Positions 1-8,544 of a stretch of DNA of 64,000 nucleotides are shown here, in pieces. The notes beneath the pieces were generated by a model. The model saw only the letters and a program-made list of their open reading frames with translations. It had not been told where the DNA came from and made no database searches. This stretch comes from Rhodanobacter sp. (lineage in GTDB: Bacteria > Pseudomonadota > Gammaproteobacteria > Xanthomonadales > Rhodanobacteraceae). The translations under genes and the position numbers were made by a program. The stretch covers positions 62,001 through 126,000 of the forward strand of contig SCSE01000062.1 in the NCBI GenBank assembly GCA_004298015.1. Reading direction: 5' to 3'. Position 1 is the stretch's first letter; every line of letters begins with the position of its first letter.

Positions 1-2
1 CC

Positions 3-797
3 GTGAAGAAGGTCGCGGCGAAGAAGGTTGCGGTCAAGAAGCCGGCGGGAGAGAGTGCCGCCAGCAAACCCGTGAAATCGCAACAGACAGCTGTCAAGAC
101 GACCGGCGACGCCGTCGGTCGTGGTGTCAAGCCGGCTGCCAAGGCCGGGTCGGCCAAGCCGGAAAGCAACAATGGATCAGCTTCACCCACCGCCCGGCTG
201 TTCAAGGGCAAGGTGGCCAGTGCAACCGCCATGGTGACGCCGAAGGCTGCTTCAGCCTCGAAACCCCATGACTCTCCCCACAAGAATCAGAAAAGTTTGT
301 CGTCCTCAATGAATAAACTCGCTGTAAAAAAACTTGATAACGGTGTCACCCGTGAAGACGGGCGCTACGCTCTGCCAGCCACCAGTACGATCACCTTGCC
401 CAAGGGTTACCACCCTTCCAGCAAAGAGGAGTACATGAGCCCGCAGCATCTGGCCTACTTCCGCAACAAACTTCGAGACTGGCGCGATCAGTTGGTGGAA
501 GAGTCGCGCCAGACCATGGACAACCTGCGTGACGAGGTCAGGGACGTCGGCGACGAGGCCGAACGTGCGACCCGCGAAACCGAGAATTCGCTGGAATTGC
601 GGACCCGTGACCGCTACCGCAAACTGATCTCGAAGATCGACAAGGCGTTGCGCCGGATCGAGGAAGGCAGCTACGGATTCTGTGAAGAGACCGATGAGGA
701 AATCGGCATCGATCGTCTCGATGCCCGTCCGATTGCCACCTTGTCGCTGGATGCCCAGGAACGTCGTGAGCATCTGCAAAAGCAGATGGGCGATTGA
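3..797 (+). CDS. dksA: RNA polymerase-binding transcription factor DksA, cysteine-poor type (5' end may lie outside window)
   Basis: DksA binds the secondary channel of RNA polymerase and, with ppGpp, mediates the stringent response. The C-terminal part is clearly DksA: a coiled coil with acidic tip residues (GDEAERA), the core SLELRTRDRYRKL, and the C-terminal YGFCEETDEEIGIDRL block. Of the four zinc cysteines of E. coli DksA only the first remains (CEET; later LSLDAQ), so this is the zinc-independent variant seen in many proteobacteria. The first ~100 residues are a disordered Lys/Ala/Pro-rich tail resembling histone H1. The reading frame is open to the window edge, so the GTG at base 3 need not be the true start. 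Family call is secure; the start is not. Confidence 0.9.
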   Translation: MKKVAAKKVAVKKPAGESAASKPVKSQQTAVKTTGDAVGRGVKPAAKAGSAKPESNNGSASPTARLFKGKVASATAMVTPKAASASKPHDSPHKNQKSLSSSMNKLAVKKLDNGVTREDGRYALPATSTITLPKGYHPSSKEEYMSPQHLAYFRNKLRDWRDQLVEESRQTMDNLRDEVRDVGDEAERATRETENSLELRTRDRYRKLISKIDKALRRIEEGSYGFCEETDEEIGIDRLDARPIATLSLDAQERREHLQKQMGD

Positions 798-824
798 CTA
801 GCCCCGGTCAGCCATGACATGAAG

Positions 825-857
825 CGCTGCCCCCGCCGTGTGCGGGGAGCAGCGTTT
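825..857 (+). terminator. Hairpin downstream of dksA
   Basis: CGCTGC-CCCCGC pairs with GCGGGG-A-GCAGCG around a CGTGT loop (12 pairs, one bulge) and is followed by TTTC. It sits 28 bases after the dksA stop and before the convergent sufE. The stem is strong but the T tract is short. Confidence 0.6.
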
Positions 858-913
858 CGGGAACGGCAAGCCTGTTGGCGGTGGCCGCGAAGCTGTCAGT
901 GGCGAGCGCGAAT

Positions 914-1345
914 TCAGACTAGCGCGTTGGCGGCGTGGTCCTTGAGTTTCGCCAGCATTGCCGCCAGACCATTGGCTCGCGTCGGCGAAAGATGCTTGGC
1001 CAGGCCGATGGCGGTGATGAACTGTGGCTCGGTGGCCACGATCTCCTGTGCAGGTCGATCCGAATACACCCGCAACATCAGGGCAATCAGCCCGGACACG
1101 ATCGCCGAATCGCTGATCGCGTCGAAATGCATGTTGGCGGCATCCCCACTGGACACTAGCCAGACCATCGACTGGCAGCCGTGTACACGGTGTGGCTCGG
1201 TCTTCCAGGCGTCAGGAAATGCAGGCAGCTTCCTGCCGAGGTCGATCAGGTACTGATAACGCTCTGTCCAGTCGCTGAAAAAGGCAAATTCTTCGGCGAT
1301 ATCCTGTTGCGCCTGTGCAGCGCTGGTGTGGGCAATCTCATTCAT
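914..1345 (-). CDS. sufE: SufE-type Fe-S assembly sulfur acceptor
   Basis: SufE accepts persulfide sulfur from the cysteine desulfurase SufS and stimulates it in cytosolic Fe-S cluster assembly. The 143-residue protein has the usual SufE length. It carries the signature VHGCQSMVWL with the sulfur-accepting cysteine, followed by the typical FDAISDSAIVSGLIALML segment. The ORF track extends far upstream in low-complexity Arg-rich sequence; the ATG at 1345 (MNEIAHTS) is the natural start. It lies downstream of cysS on the same strand with a 53-base gap. The rest of the suf operon is not in the window. Confidence 0.9.
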   Translation of the reverse strand: MNEIAHTSAAQAQQDIAEEFAFFSDWTERYQYLIDLGRKLPAFPDAWKTEPHRVHGCQSMVWLVSSGDAANMHFDAISDSAIVSGLIALMLRVYSDRPAQEIVATEPQFITAIGLAKHLSPTRANGLAAMLAKLKDHAANALV

Positions 1346-1398
1346 GGGGGGATTATCGCGCGCCGTGAGCGAAATCACGAACAGTCGTGACGCCGCGA

Positions 1399-2769
1399 TC
1401 AGCTTTTGAGTACGCTCCAGCGGGTACCCTGGGCACCGTCCTCGATAACGATGCCCAGCGCGGTGAGTTCGTCGCGAATGGCGTCGGCGCGGCTGAAGTC
1501 GCGCGCGGCGCGTGCGGCCTGGCGTTGCTGCAGAAGATCCTCGATGTGCGCCTCGTCGACGGCGTTCTCGCCGCGTCTGAACCAGGCTTGCGGATCCTGC
1601 TGCAGCAGGCCAAGCAAGGCCCCTGCGCCAAGCAGGGCGGCCTTGGCCTCGGCGCTTCCGACCCGACGCGCCGCATCCGCCAGTACCGACAACTCGGCCA
1701 ATGCCTGCGGTGTGTTCAGGTCGTCGCACAGGGCGGCTTCGACCCGTGCGGGGGTCGGCAATACGTCTGCGGCCAATTCGACATGCTCCAGGTCGCGCAG
1801 CACGCGGTACCAGCCATCGAGCGTACTCACGGCCTGGGCAATGGCAGTGTCGGACCAGTCCAGCGGCTGACGGTAATGTCCGCTGAGCAGGCGCAGGCGC
1901 AACGCCTCGGCCGGATGCTGCCGCAGCAGTTCGTGCACCAACAGCACATTGCCCAGTGACTTGGACATCTTGCGACCGTCAAACGTAAGCATGCCGTTGT
2001 GCATCCACCAGCGCGCGAATAGCTCGCCCCCATGGGCGCAGGTGGACTGGGCAATTTCGTTCTCGTGATGCGGAAATTGCAGATCGATGCCGCCGGCATG
2101 GATATCGATGGTTTCGCCAAGGTGAGCCGCACTCATCGCCGAGCACTCGATGTGCCAGCCTGGGCGACCGACGCCCCAGGGGCTGTTCCAGCCGGGAAGC
2201 TCTGGTGACGAAGGTTTCCACAGCACGAAGTCGGTCGGGCTTTTCTTGTACGGAGCCACCTCGACACGCGCGCCGGCGATCAACTCCTCGGTGTCGCGAC
2301 CGGACAGTTCGCCATAGGCCGGATATGAGCTGACGTCGAACAGTACGTGGCCTTGTGCTGCATAGGCATGACCACGTTCGATCAGATCGCCGATCATCGT
2401 AATGATCGCCTCGATGTGTGCAGTGGCACGCGGCTCGATATCGGGTGCGGCGATGCCCAGGCCAGCCATGTCCTGACGGTAGGCGGTGGCGAATTTTTCG
2501 GTGATGACGCCGATTTCGACCCCCTGGGCGCTGGCGGCGGCGTTGATCTTGTCATCGATGTCGGTGATGTTGCGTGCATACACCACGCGCGGATAGTGCC
2601 GCCGCAGGAGCCGCGCCAGCACGTCGAAGACCACCGGGCCACGGGCATTGCCGATATGTACGTAGTTGTAGACCGTCGGGCCGCACAGGTACATCGTCAC
2701 CCGCTCCGGATCGAGCGGAGCGAACGGTTCGATGCGTCGGCTGAGGCTGTTGTAGAGCGAAATCGGCAT
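1399..2769 (-). CDS. cysS: Cysteinyl-tRNA synthetase
   Basis: Charges tRNA-Cys with cysteine in the cytosol (class I synthetase). Seen in sequence: the N-terminal [16 protein letters not shown] segment with the zinc cysteine and a HIGN form of the HIGH motif, the zinc-site [10 protein letters not shown], the HHENEIAQS segment and KMSKSLGN. The 456-residue length is normal. The track ORF begins 21 codons upstream at residue-poor sequence; the ATG at 2769 ([12 protein letters not shown]) matches the conserved N terminus of the family. It is followed by sufE, so the two may be co-transcribed, both broadly tied to cysteine use. Confidence 0.95.
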   Translation of the reverse strand: MPISLYNSLSRRIEPFAPLDPERVTMYLCGPTVYNYVHIGNARGPVVFDVLARLLRRHYPRVVYARNITDIDDKINAAASAQGVEIGVITEKFATAYRQDMAGLGIAAPDIEPRATAHIEAIITMIGDLIERGHAYAAQGHVLFDVSSYPAYGELSGRDTEELIAGARVEVAPYKKSPTDFVLWKPSSPELPGWNSPWGVGRPGWHIECSAMSAAHLGETIDIHAGGIDLQFPHHENEIAQSTCAHGGELFARWWMHNGMLTFDGRKMSKSLGNVLLVHELLRQHPAEALRLRLLSGHYRQPLDWSDTAIAQAVSTLDGWYRVLRDLEHVELAADVLPTPARVEAALCDDLNTPQALAELSVLADAARRVGSAEAKAALLGAGALLGLLQQDPQAWFRRGENAVDEAHIEDLLQQRQAARAARDFSRADAIRDELTALGIVIEDGAQGTRWSVLKS

Positions 2770-3122
2770 GGCTGGAAAATCCGCATCGGGAGGTGGCACG
2801 TGCAGTGCGAAACCAGCCCGACATCTTAACAAGGTGTAAGCGAAAGCGTGGCACCTGGCTGCCTGTCGGACTCTAGTCGGCCGGTCTGCGAATCCGTCTG
2901 TGCGATCCCTATTCTTGCCGCTTCTTGCCCCATGGCGCCACGATGGACCGGCGAATCCTCCGAAATCTGTCCTCGCGCAGCCGAATTCTCGTCTCGATCA
3001 CCCAAGCCCGACAGGCTGCCAGGGCCGGATTGGTGAATTCTAAGCGTGTATTCAGCGTGAATTTGCTGCAATAGACGTAGTTGGCGCGTCGTTGCGCCAT
3101 GGTTTCGAAGGTGGAGGTCGCG
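2770..3122. other. Divergent intergenic region
   Basis: About 350 bases between cysS (minus) and the glycine-zipper gene (plus). It must hold the promoters for both. I see no convincing small gene, repeat or riboswitch; short ORFs here look like composition shadows. Confidence 0.5.
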
Positions 3123-3665
3123 ATGACCAGGTTATGGCTTTCCGTGCTGGCGTTGGCTCTGGTGGCCGGCGGCGTCAATGCGCAGGACGTGCGCTACCAA
3201 AACAACAACAGCAGCAGCAATAACGACAACGTCCACTATGGCTGGGCCGATGTGTTGCGTGCCGACCCGGTGCGCGGTGTGACGCGGACGGAAGTGCCGC
3301 AACAGCGTTGCTATGACCAGCAGGTCATCCGCCGTGACCCTGGCAACAGTACGGCGGGCACGGTCCTCGGCGCAGTGATCGGTGGTGTGCTGGGACATAC
3401 CGTAGGCGGGGGTGATGGGCGTACCGCCGCCACGGTTGTGGGCGCGGTGGCGGGCGGCGCGGTCGGTAACCGGGTATCGGATCACGGCGGTGAGTACGCG
3501 ACCACACGAACCCGCTGCCATCAGGTGGACATGGTTACCGAACAGCGCCGGATCATCGGTTATGACGTGCAATACCGTTATCGCGGCAACGTCTACATGA
3601 GTCGCCTGAGCTATGACCCGGGCGATCGCCTGCGGGTGCGGATACAGGTCGAGCCAGCGGATTGA
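3123..3665 (+). CDS. Glycine-zipper 2TM (SlyB/17 kDa antigen-like) envelope protein
   Basis: A 180-residue secreted protein with a cleavable signal peptide (MTRLWLSVLALALVAGG, cut near VNA-QD). A low-complexity Asn/Ser stretch follows, then a double glycine zipper (GTVLGAVIGGVLGHTVGG and ATVVGAVAGGAVGNRV) and a C-terminal soluble tail with YDVQYRYRGN. The zipper defines the Rick_17kDa/glycine-zipper 2TM family of outer-membrane or periplasmic proteins; the precise role is unknown. The ATG at 3123 is preceded by a good GGAGG, so the 14 extra codons in the track ORF are not needed. No lipobox cysteine is seen, unlike SlyB itself. It is followed by a strong hairpin. Confidence 0.8.
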   Translation: MTRLWLSVLALALVAGGVNAQDVRYQNNNSSSNNDNVHYGWADVLRADPVRGVTRTEVPQQRCYDQQVIRRDPGNSTAGTVLGAVIGGVLGHTVGGGDGRTAATVVGAVAGGAVGNRVSDHGGEYATTRTRCHQVDMVTEQRRIIGYDVQYRYRGNVYMSRLSYDPGDRLRVRIQVEPAD

Positions 3666-3680
3666 GCTGGCTATCTCCGG

Positions 3681-3712
3681 GCGTCATTGCCCCCTCGGGG
3701 AGGCAATGACGC
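3681..3712 (+). terminator. Hairpin after glycine-zipper gene
   Basis: GCGTCATTGCC pairs perfectly with GGCAATGACGC (11 bp) around a CCCTCGGGGA loop, 16 bases after the stop codon. No clean T run follows (TTGAGTCGGG), so it may act as a weak terminator or 3' stabiliser. Confidence 0.55.
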
Positions 3713-3786
3713 TTGAGTCGGGCAATTTTCTTGTTGCAAGGCAGCGAGATTATCGCCATCATGTCCGCCAATCATCTGGAATCCTG

Positions 3787-3891
3787 ATGTCTACAGCCGT
3801 CTATACCGCTACCGTACTGACCAGCGCCCGCGCGGCTGCCGGCATGACGTCGCGCGCGCGCCGACCGTTGTATCGACATTCGGCCGGGTAG
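3787..3891 (+). CDS. Putative arginine leader peptide (34 aa) of the arg operon
   Basis: ATG at 3787 opens a 34-codon ORF ending in TAG at 3889-3891. It encodes five arginines, four of them in the last twelve codons (TSRARRPLYRHSAG). A GGA lies six bases before the ATG. The ORF lies 35 bases upstream of an intrinsic terminator and about 190 bases upstream of argF, and its last codons contain GGCCGGGT, complementary to the terminator's 5' arm. This is the layout of leader peptides that control amino-acid operons by ribosome stalling. The peptide itself would have no function. The alternative is a chance ORF; no homologue could be checked here. Confidence 0.5.
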   Translation: MSTAVYTATVLTSARAAAGMTSRARRPLYRHSAG

Positions 3892-3953
3892 GCTGTCGCA
3901 CGCGTTTCATGTGTATCGACGATAAAACCCGGCCAGTGTGCCGGGTTTTTTTT
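3882..3953 (+). promoter_or_regulatory. Putative transcription attenuator (antiterminator arm plus terminator) before argF
   Basis: GGCCGGGT (3882-3889, overlapping the leader stop) is perfectly complementary to ACCCGGCC (3927-3934), the 5' arm of the terminator. A ribosome stalled on the Arg codons at 3853-3864 would leave 3882-3889 free to form the antiterminator. A ribosome reaching the stop would cover it and let the terminator form. Upstream, CCGGC (3839-3843) can pair with GCCGG, giving a possible protector stem. Seen directly: the complementarities and spacing. Inferred: the mechanism. Confidence 0.5.
3924..3953 (+). terminator. Intrinsic terminator in the argF leader
   Basis: AAAACCCGGC pairs with GCCGGGTTTT around CAGTGT, followed by T residues to 3953 (eight-T run). 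This is the most canonical Rho-independent terminator in the window. It lies 130 bases upstream of the argF start and not at the end of any annotated long gene, which already has its own hairpin at 3681-3712. Confidence 0.8.
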
Positions 3954-4082
3954 ATGGGCGATCCATGGGCACCGATCCGGATATCCGGTCTTGCGGCCCA
4001 GGGTTGGACATGAGATTCACCCACATTTATCCGCCGTGCCTCGGCCGTCCGGGGCGGGCTTTTCCACAAGGGTTTCGACGTC

Positions 4083-5090
4083 ATGACTATTCGGCATTTC
4101 TTGACCACGCAGGATTACAGTCGCACCGAGATCGATGCGCTGTTGGCGCAGGCGGCGGCTTTCAAACGTTCGCCGCAGGGATCGCAGCTGGCCGGCAAGT
4201 CGATTGCGTTGCTGTTTTTCAATCCATCGATGCGCACGCGTACCAGTTTCGAGCTCGGCGCGTTCCAGCTGGGTGGCCACGCCGTGGTCTTGGCGCCTGG
4301 CAAGGATGCCTGGCCGATCGAGTTCGAGCTGGGCAGCGTGATGGACGGCGATACCGAGGAGCATATCGCCGAGGTGGCGCGGGTACTCAGCCGTTACGTG
4401 GATCTGATCGCGGTGCGTGCATTCCCCAAGTTTCAGGACTGGAAGGTGGATCGCCAGGACAAGGTGATCAAGGCCTTCGCGCAATACGCCACGGTGCCGG
4501 TGATCAACATGGAGACGATCACCCATCCCTGCCAGGAGCTGGCGCATGCACTGGCGCTGCAAGAGCATCTGGGCGACTTGCAGAACAAGAAGTACGTGCT
4601 GACCTGGACCTACCATCCGAAACCGCTGAACATCGCGGTGGCGAATTCGGCCCTGCTGATTGCCACCAAGATGGGCATGGACGTGACCTTGCTGTGCCCC
4701 ACGCCGGACTATGTGCTGGATGAGCGCTACATGGAGTTTGGCCGTCTGAATGCGGAGCACAACGGTGGGTCGCTCAAGGTCAGCCATGACATCGAGGAGG
4801 CCTATCGCGGCGCCCACGTGGTGTATGCCAAGAGTTGGGGCGCACTGCCGTTCTTCGGTCAGTGGGACAAGGAAAAGCCGACGCGTGAGGCGAACAAGCA
4901 CTTCATCGTCGACGAGGCCAAGATGGCGCTGACCGACCACGGCCTGTTCAGCCATTGCCTGCCGCTGCGGCGGAACATCAAGGCGACGGATGCGGTGATG
5001 GATTCCCCAGCATGCATCGCCATCGACGAGGCCGAAAACCGTCTACACGTGCAGAAGGCGGTGATGGCGTCGCTGCTGGCCGGTCGCTGA
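4083..5090 (+). CDS. argF: N-acetylornithine carbamoyltransferase (Xanthomonad ArgF')
   Basis: Transfers a carbamoyl group from carbamoyl phosphate to N-acetylornithine, giving N-acetylcitrulline. This is the acetylated-route step known from Xanthomonas, in place of ornithine carbamoylation. Seen: the carbamoyl-phosphate motif FFNPSMRTRTSFE, the family-specific KDAWPIEFELGSVMDGDTEEH with the Trp that contacts the acetyl group, HPCQELAHA, WTYHPKPLN and the C-terminal HCLPLRRNIKATDAVMD. The 335-residue length fits. It is the first gene of the operon, and the next gene starts 3 bases after its stop. Upstream is the putative attenuator. Confidence 0.95.
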   Translation: MTIRHFLTTQDYSRTEIDALLAQAAAFKRSPQGSQLAGKSIALLFFNPSMRTRTSFELGAFQLGGHAVVLAPGKDAWPIEFELGSVMDGDTEEHIAEVARVLSRYVDLIAVRAFPKFQDWKVDRQDKVIKAFAQYATVPVINMETITHPCQELAHALALQEHLGDLQNKKYVLTWTYHPKPLNIAVANSALLIATKMGMDVTLLCPTPDYVLDERYMEFGRLNAEHNGGSLKVSHDIEEAYRGAHVVYAKSWGALPFFGQWDKEKPTREANKHFIVDEAKMALTDHGLFSHCLPLRRNIKATDAVMDSPACIAIDEAENRLHVQKAVMASLLAGR

Positions 5091-5093
5091 TCC

Positions 5094-5717
5094 ATGTACA
5101 CGCCCAGCTATTTCCGCGAGACACGCATTGAGGCCCTGCATGGGCTGATCCGTGACTGTCCGTTCGCCACCGTGGTCGTGCAAACGCCCGATGGACTGAG
5201 TGCCAACCACCTGCCGTTCGAGCGGATGGACGCGGTGTTGCACGGCCATGTGGCCGGCGGCAATGAGCTGGCACGTATGGATGGGGCCGAGGTGCTGCTG
5301 ATCTTCCGGGGACCGCACGGCTACATCAGTCCGAACTGGTACCCGACCAAGCATGAGACCGGCCGCGAGGTGCCAACCTGGAATTACGCCGTGGTGCATG
5401 TGCACGGCCGACTGAAGGTGATCAAGGATGCGCAGTGGCTGCGTCGGTTTCTGGAGACACTCACCGACCGCCACGAGGCCGGGCAACCGAAGCCGTGGCA
5501 TGTCGGTGACGCGCCGGAGGACCACATCACCGGTTCGCTGCGTGGCATCGTCGGTATCGAGGTGGCGATCGAGCGGATCGAGGGCAAGTTCAAGCTCAGC
5601 CAGAACCATCCCGACGGCAACCGCGCGGGGGTGATCGCGGGCCTGCGCCAGCGTGACGCCGATGGCGATCGCGAGCTGGCTGAGTTGATGCTGCGGCAGG
5701 AGGTGGCCAGGCCATGA
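5094..5717 (+). CDS. PaiB-family FMN-binding protein (putative transcriptional regulator)
   Basis: A 207-residue split-barrel protein of the PaiB/FMN-binding negative regulator family. Typical segments are MYTPSYFRE at the start, FRGPHGYISPNWYPTK in the middle, WNYAVVHVHG, and IEGKFKLSQNHP near the C terminus. PaiB of Bacillus is linked to repression of sporulation and protease genes and is genetically tied to the polyamine acetylase PaiA; the role of proteobacterial members is mostly unknown. It is embedded in the arginine operon, 3 bases after argF and overlapping the next gene by ATGA. Co-transcription is nearly certain, but a link to arginine control is only a guess. Confidence 0.85.
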   Translation: MYTPSYFRETRIEALHGLIRDCPFATVVVQTPDGLSANHLPFERMDAVLHGHVAGGNELARMDGAEVLLIFRGPHGYISPNWYPTKHETGREVPTWNYAVVHVHGRLKVIKDAQWLRRFLETLTDRHEAGQPKPWHVGDAPEDHITGSLRGIVGIEVAIERIEGKFKLSQNHPDGNRAGVIAGLRQRDADGDRELAELMLRQEVARP

Positions 5718-6187
5718 GTCGCCAGCATCACTATCGCGTCGATATCGAGTGGACCGGCAACCGTGGCGTCGGCACCAGCGGCTATCGCGACTACGCGCGT
5801 AGCCACCAGATCCGCATCGTGGGCAAGCCGACGCTGGAGGGCTCATCTGATCCGACCTTCCGTGGGGACGCCGGCCGGCACAATCCGGAAGACATGCTGG
5901 TCAGCGCGCTGTCGAGCTGCCACATGCTGTCCTACCTGCACATGGCGACCGTCGCCGGCGTGGTGGTGGTCGCCTACCGCGATGCCGCTGAAGGCACGAT
6001 GCAGACCGCAGGCGATGGCGGCCATTTTGTCGAGGTCGTGCTGCGCCCCACCGTGACCATTACGGCGGGCAGCGACGCGATCCGCGCCGAGACCGCGCAT
6101 CAGGCCGCCCACCAGGCCTGCTTCATCGCCAATTCCGTGAACTTTCCAGTGCGCTGTGAACCGCACATCGTTATCGCCTCCGACTGA
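5714..6187 (+). CDS. OsmC-family peroxiredoxin-like protein
   Basis: OsmC/Ohr proteins reduce organic hydroperoxides through two conserved cysteines. This 157-residue protein has the OsmC layout: RGDAGRHNPEDMLVSALSSCHMLSYLH with the first cysteine, and HQACFIANSVNFPV with the second. The basic N terminus and beta-sheet pattern fit the YhfA/OsmC branch more than Ohr. Its ATG overlaps the stop of the PaiB-like gene (ATGA), and argG starts 30 bases downstream. It may protect against peroxides or have an unknown redox role. Confidence 0.85.
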   Translation: MSRQHHYRVDIEWTGNRGVGTSGYRDYARSHQIRIVGKPTLEGSSDPTFRGDAGRHNPEDMLVSALSSCHMLSYLHMATVAGVVVVAYRDAAEGTMQTAGDGGHFVEVVLRPTVTITAGSDAIRAETAHQAAHQACFIANSVNFPVRCEPHIVIASD

Positions 6188-6217
6188 CTGCCCTTTCATT
6201 TCCAGGATCTGCAAACC

Positions 6218-7411
6218 ATGAGCAAAGACATTGTTCTCGCCTTCTCCGGCGGTCTCGACACCAGCTTTTGCGTGCCCTACCTGCAGCAGCGCGGCTGGGC
6301 CGTGCATACCGTGTTTGCCGATACCGGCGGTGTCGATGCCGAGGAGCGCGCCTTTATCGAGCAGCGCGCGGCGGAGCTCGGCGTGGCCTCGCACGTCACC
6401 GTCGATGGCGGTCCGGCGATCTGGGCAGGGTTCGTCAAACCGTTCGTGTGGGCGGGCGAAGGCTACCAGGGGCAGTACCCGTTGCTGGTGTCCGATCGCT
6501 ACCTGATCGTCGACGCAGCGCTCAAGCGTGCAGGTGAGCTGGGTACCCGCGCCATCGCGCATGGCTGTACCGGCATGGGCAATGACCAGGTGCGTTTCGA
6601 CCTGACCGTGAAGTCACTCGGCGACTACGAGATCGTGGCGCCGATCCGCGAGATCCAGAAAGAGCACACGCAGACCCGCGCCTACGAGCAGGCTTATCTG
6701 GAGGAGCGCGGCTTCGGCGTACGCGCCAAGCAGCAGGCATATACCATCAACGAGAACCTGCTCGGGCTGACCATGTCCGGTGGCGAGATCGATCGCTGGC
6801 AGGCGCCGGGCGAGGGCGCCGTGGGCTGGTGCAAGCCGCGCGCCGAATGGCCGTCCACGCCGCTGCGCGTGAAGATCGGCTTCGAGCGTGGCGAGGCGGT
6901 CACGCTGGATGGCGGGAAAATCGCCGGCCACACCTTGCTGGCCCGACTCAACAGCTTGTTCGCGGCGTACGGTGTCGGTCGCGGTCTGTATACCGGTGAT
7001 ACCACCATCGGCCTGAAGGGTCGAATCATCTATGAGGCTCCCGGACTGATCTCCTTGCTCACGGCGCACCGGGCACTGGAAGAGGCGGTGTTGTCCAAGC
7101 AGCAGAACCGCTTCAAGCCGGACGTGGCCAGGCGCTGGGTCGAGCTGGTCTACGAGGGGTTCTTCCACGATCCGCTGAAAACCGACCTGGAGGCGTTCCT
7201 GGCATCCAGCCAGTCGACCGTCAACGGCGAGGTGGTGCTTGAGAGCAGTGGCGGTATTGTCAATGCCGTGGCGATCGAGTCGAAGCACATCCTCAATGCC
7301 AAGGGTGCCACCTACGCCCAGACCGCCGACTGGGGGGTGGCCGAGGCCGAAGGTTTCATCAAGCTGTTTGGCATGAGCAGTACGCTTTGGGCCGAGGTCA
7401 ATCGCTCGTGA
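6218..7411 (+). CDS. argG: Argininosuccinate synthase
   Basis: Joins citrulline and aspartate with ATP to form argininosuccinate. Seen: the PP-loop AFSGGLDTS at the N terminus, [29 protein letters not shown], and [12 protein letters not shown] with the downstream C-terminal helical part. Length is 397 residues. The sequence is the Xanthomonadales branch, matching an operon in which citrulline is released from N-acetylcitrulline by the next gene. The stop overlaps the GTG start of argE (GTGA), so translation is coupled. Confidence 0.93.
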   Translation: MSKDIVLAFSGGLDTSFCVPYLQQRGWAVHTVFADTGGVDAEERAFIEQRAAELGVASHVTVDGGPAIWAGFVKPFVWAGEGYQGQYPLLVSDRYLIVDAALKRAGELGTRAIAHGCTGMGNDQVRFDLTVKSLGDYEIVAPIREIQKEHTQTRAYEQAYLEERGFGVRAKQQAYTINENLLGLTMSGGEIDRWQAPGEGAVGWCKPRAEWPSTPLRVKIGFERGEAVTLDGGKIAGHTLLARLNSLFAAYGVGRGLYTGDTTIGLKGRIIYEAPGLISLLTAHRALEEAVLSKQQNRFKPDVARRWVELVYEGFFHDPLKTDLEAFLASSQSTVNGEVVLESSGGIVNAVAIESKHILNAKGATYAQTADWGVAEAEGFIKLFGMSSTLWAEVNRS

Positions 7412-8544
7412 GTACGGAGCAGGGAGCGGGGAGCGGCACGCCGGGTACGGCGCTGCTCGATGCGACGTTGCAGCATCTGCGTGCGCTGGTGTCGTTCGAC
7501 ACGCGCAACCCGCCGCGGGCGATCGGCACCGGTGGCTTGTTCGACTACGTGCGTGCACAGTTGCCGGGATTCGAGGTCACGGTGACCGACTACGGTGCCG
7601 GTGCCGTGACCCTGCACGCGGTACGCGGCGCGCCGAAATATCTGTTCAACGTGCACATGGATACGGTGCCCGACTCACCCGACTGGAGCGCCGATCCGCA
7701 TCGGCTGCGGGTCACCGCCGATCGTGCTGTCGGCCTGGGTGCCTGCGATATCAAGGGTGCGGCGGCGGCGCTGCTGGCGGTCGCCCAGGCGAGCGATGGC
7801 GATATGGCATTGCTGTTGTCCACCGATGAGGAAGCGAACGATGCGCGTTGCATCGCCGGCTTTCTGGCGGAACCGCGCGACTATCAGGCTGTCATCGTCG
7901 CCGAGCCGACAAAAGGTGAGGCCGTGCTGGCGCATCGGGGCATTCAGTCGGTGCTGATGCGCTTCGCCGGGCATGCCGGTCATGCCTCCGGCGAGCAGAA
8001 GCCCAGTGACAGTGCCTTGCACCAGGCGGTTCATTGGGGGGGTGCGGCACTGGATTTCGTCGCCGCGCAGTCGCATCAGCGTTTTGGTGGTTTGACCGGA
8101 CTGCGCTTCAATATCGGTCGCATCGAAGGCGGTATCAAGGCGAACATGATCGCGCCCAGTGCCGAGGTGCGTTTTGGCTGTCGCCCGCTGCCTACGATGG
8201 ACCCGGATCGTTTGCTGGAAGATTTTCGCACCCTGGTCGAGATACCACCGGCGGAGTTCAGCGAAACCTTTCGTGGTGCCTCGTTGCCCGCCGGCGATAC
8301 CGCCACGGCGGAAACCCGGCGACTGTCGGCGCGCGATCTTGCCGACGAACTGGAGATTCCGATCGGCAACGCGGTCGACTTCTGGACCGAGGCGGCGCTG
8401 TTCTCCGCCGCCGGTTACACCGCGTTCGTCTATGGCCCCGGCGACATCGCACAGGCACACAGCGCCGACGAATGGGTGTCGCTTGGACAATTGCAGCACT
8501 ACGCAGAAACCCTCTACCGGACAGTCGCCAGTGGAAAAGCATAA
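7408..8544 (+). CDS. argE: N-acetyl-L-citrulline deacetylase (M20 family, ArgE-like)
   Basis: Removes the acetyl group from N-acetylcitrulline, the product of ArgF', yielding citrulline for ArgG. It is an M20 metallohydrolase of 378 residues: HMDTVP and GLGACDIKG supply zinc ligands, TDEEAN the catalytic glutamate, and AQAHSADEW the C-terminal histidine. The GTG at 7408 overlaps the argG stop and fits the family N terminus; the track start at 7387 lies inside argG. The dedicated acetyl-citrulline role follows from the known Xanthomonas pathway and from the ArgF' neighbour. Activity on acetylornithine cannot be excluded from sequence. Confidence 0.88.
   Translation: MSTEQGAGSGTPGTALLDATLQHLRALVSFDTRNPPRAIGTGGLFDYVRAQLPGFEVTVTDYGAGAVTLHAVRGAPKYLFNVHMDTVPDSPDWSADPHRLRVTADRAVGLGACDIKGAAAALLAVAQASDGDMALLLSTDEEANDARCIAGFLAEPRDYQAVIVAEPTKGEAVLAHRGIQSVLMRFAGHAGHASGEQKPSDSALHQAVHWGGAALDFVAAQSHQRFGGLTGLRFNIGRIEGGIKANMIAPSAEVRFGCRPLPTMDPDRLLEDFRTLVEIPPAEFSETFRGASLPAGDTATAETRRLSARDLADELEIPIGNAVDFWTEAALFSAAGYTAFVYGPGDIAQAHSADEWVSLGQLQHYAETLYRTVASGKA

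Noticed and set aside
4017-4955. 312-residue minus-strand ORF opposite argF
   Set aside because: Antisense shadow of argF; no recognisable family.
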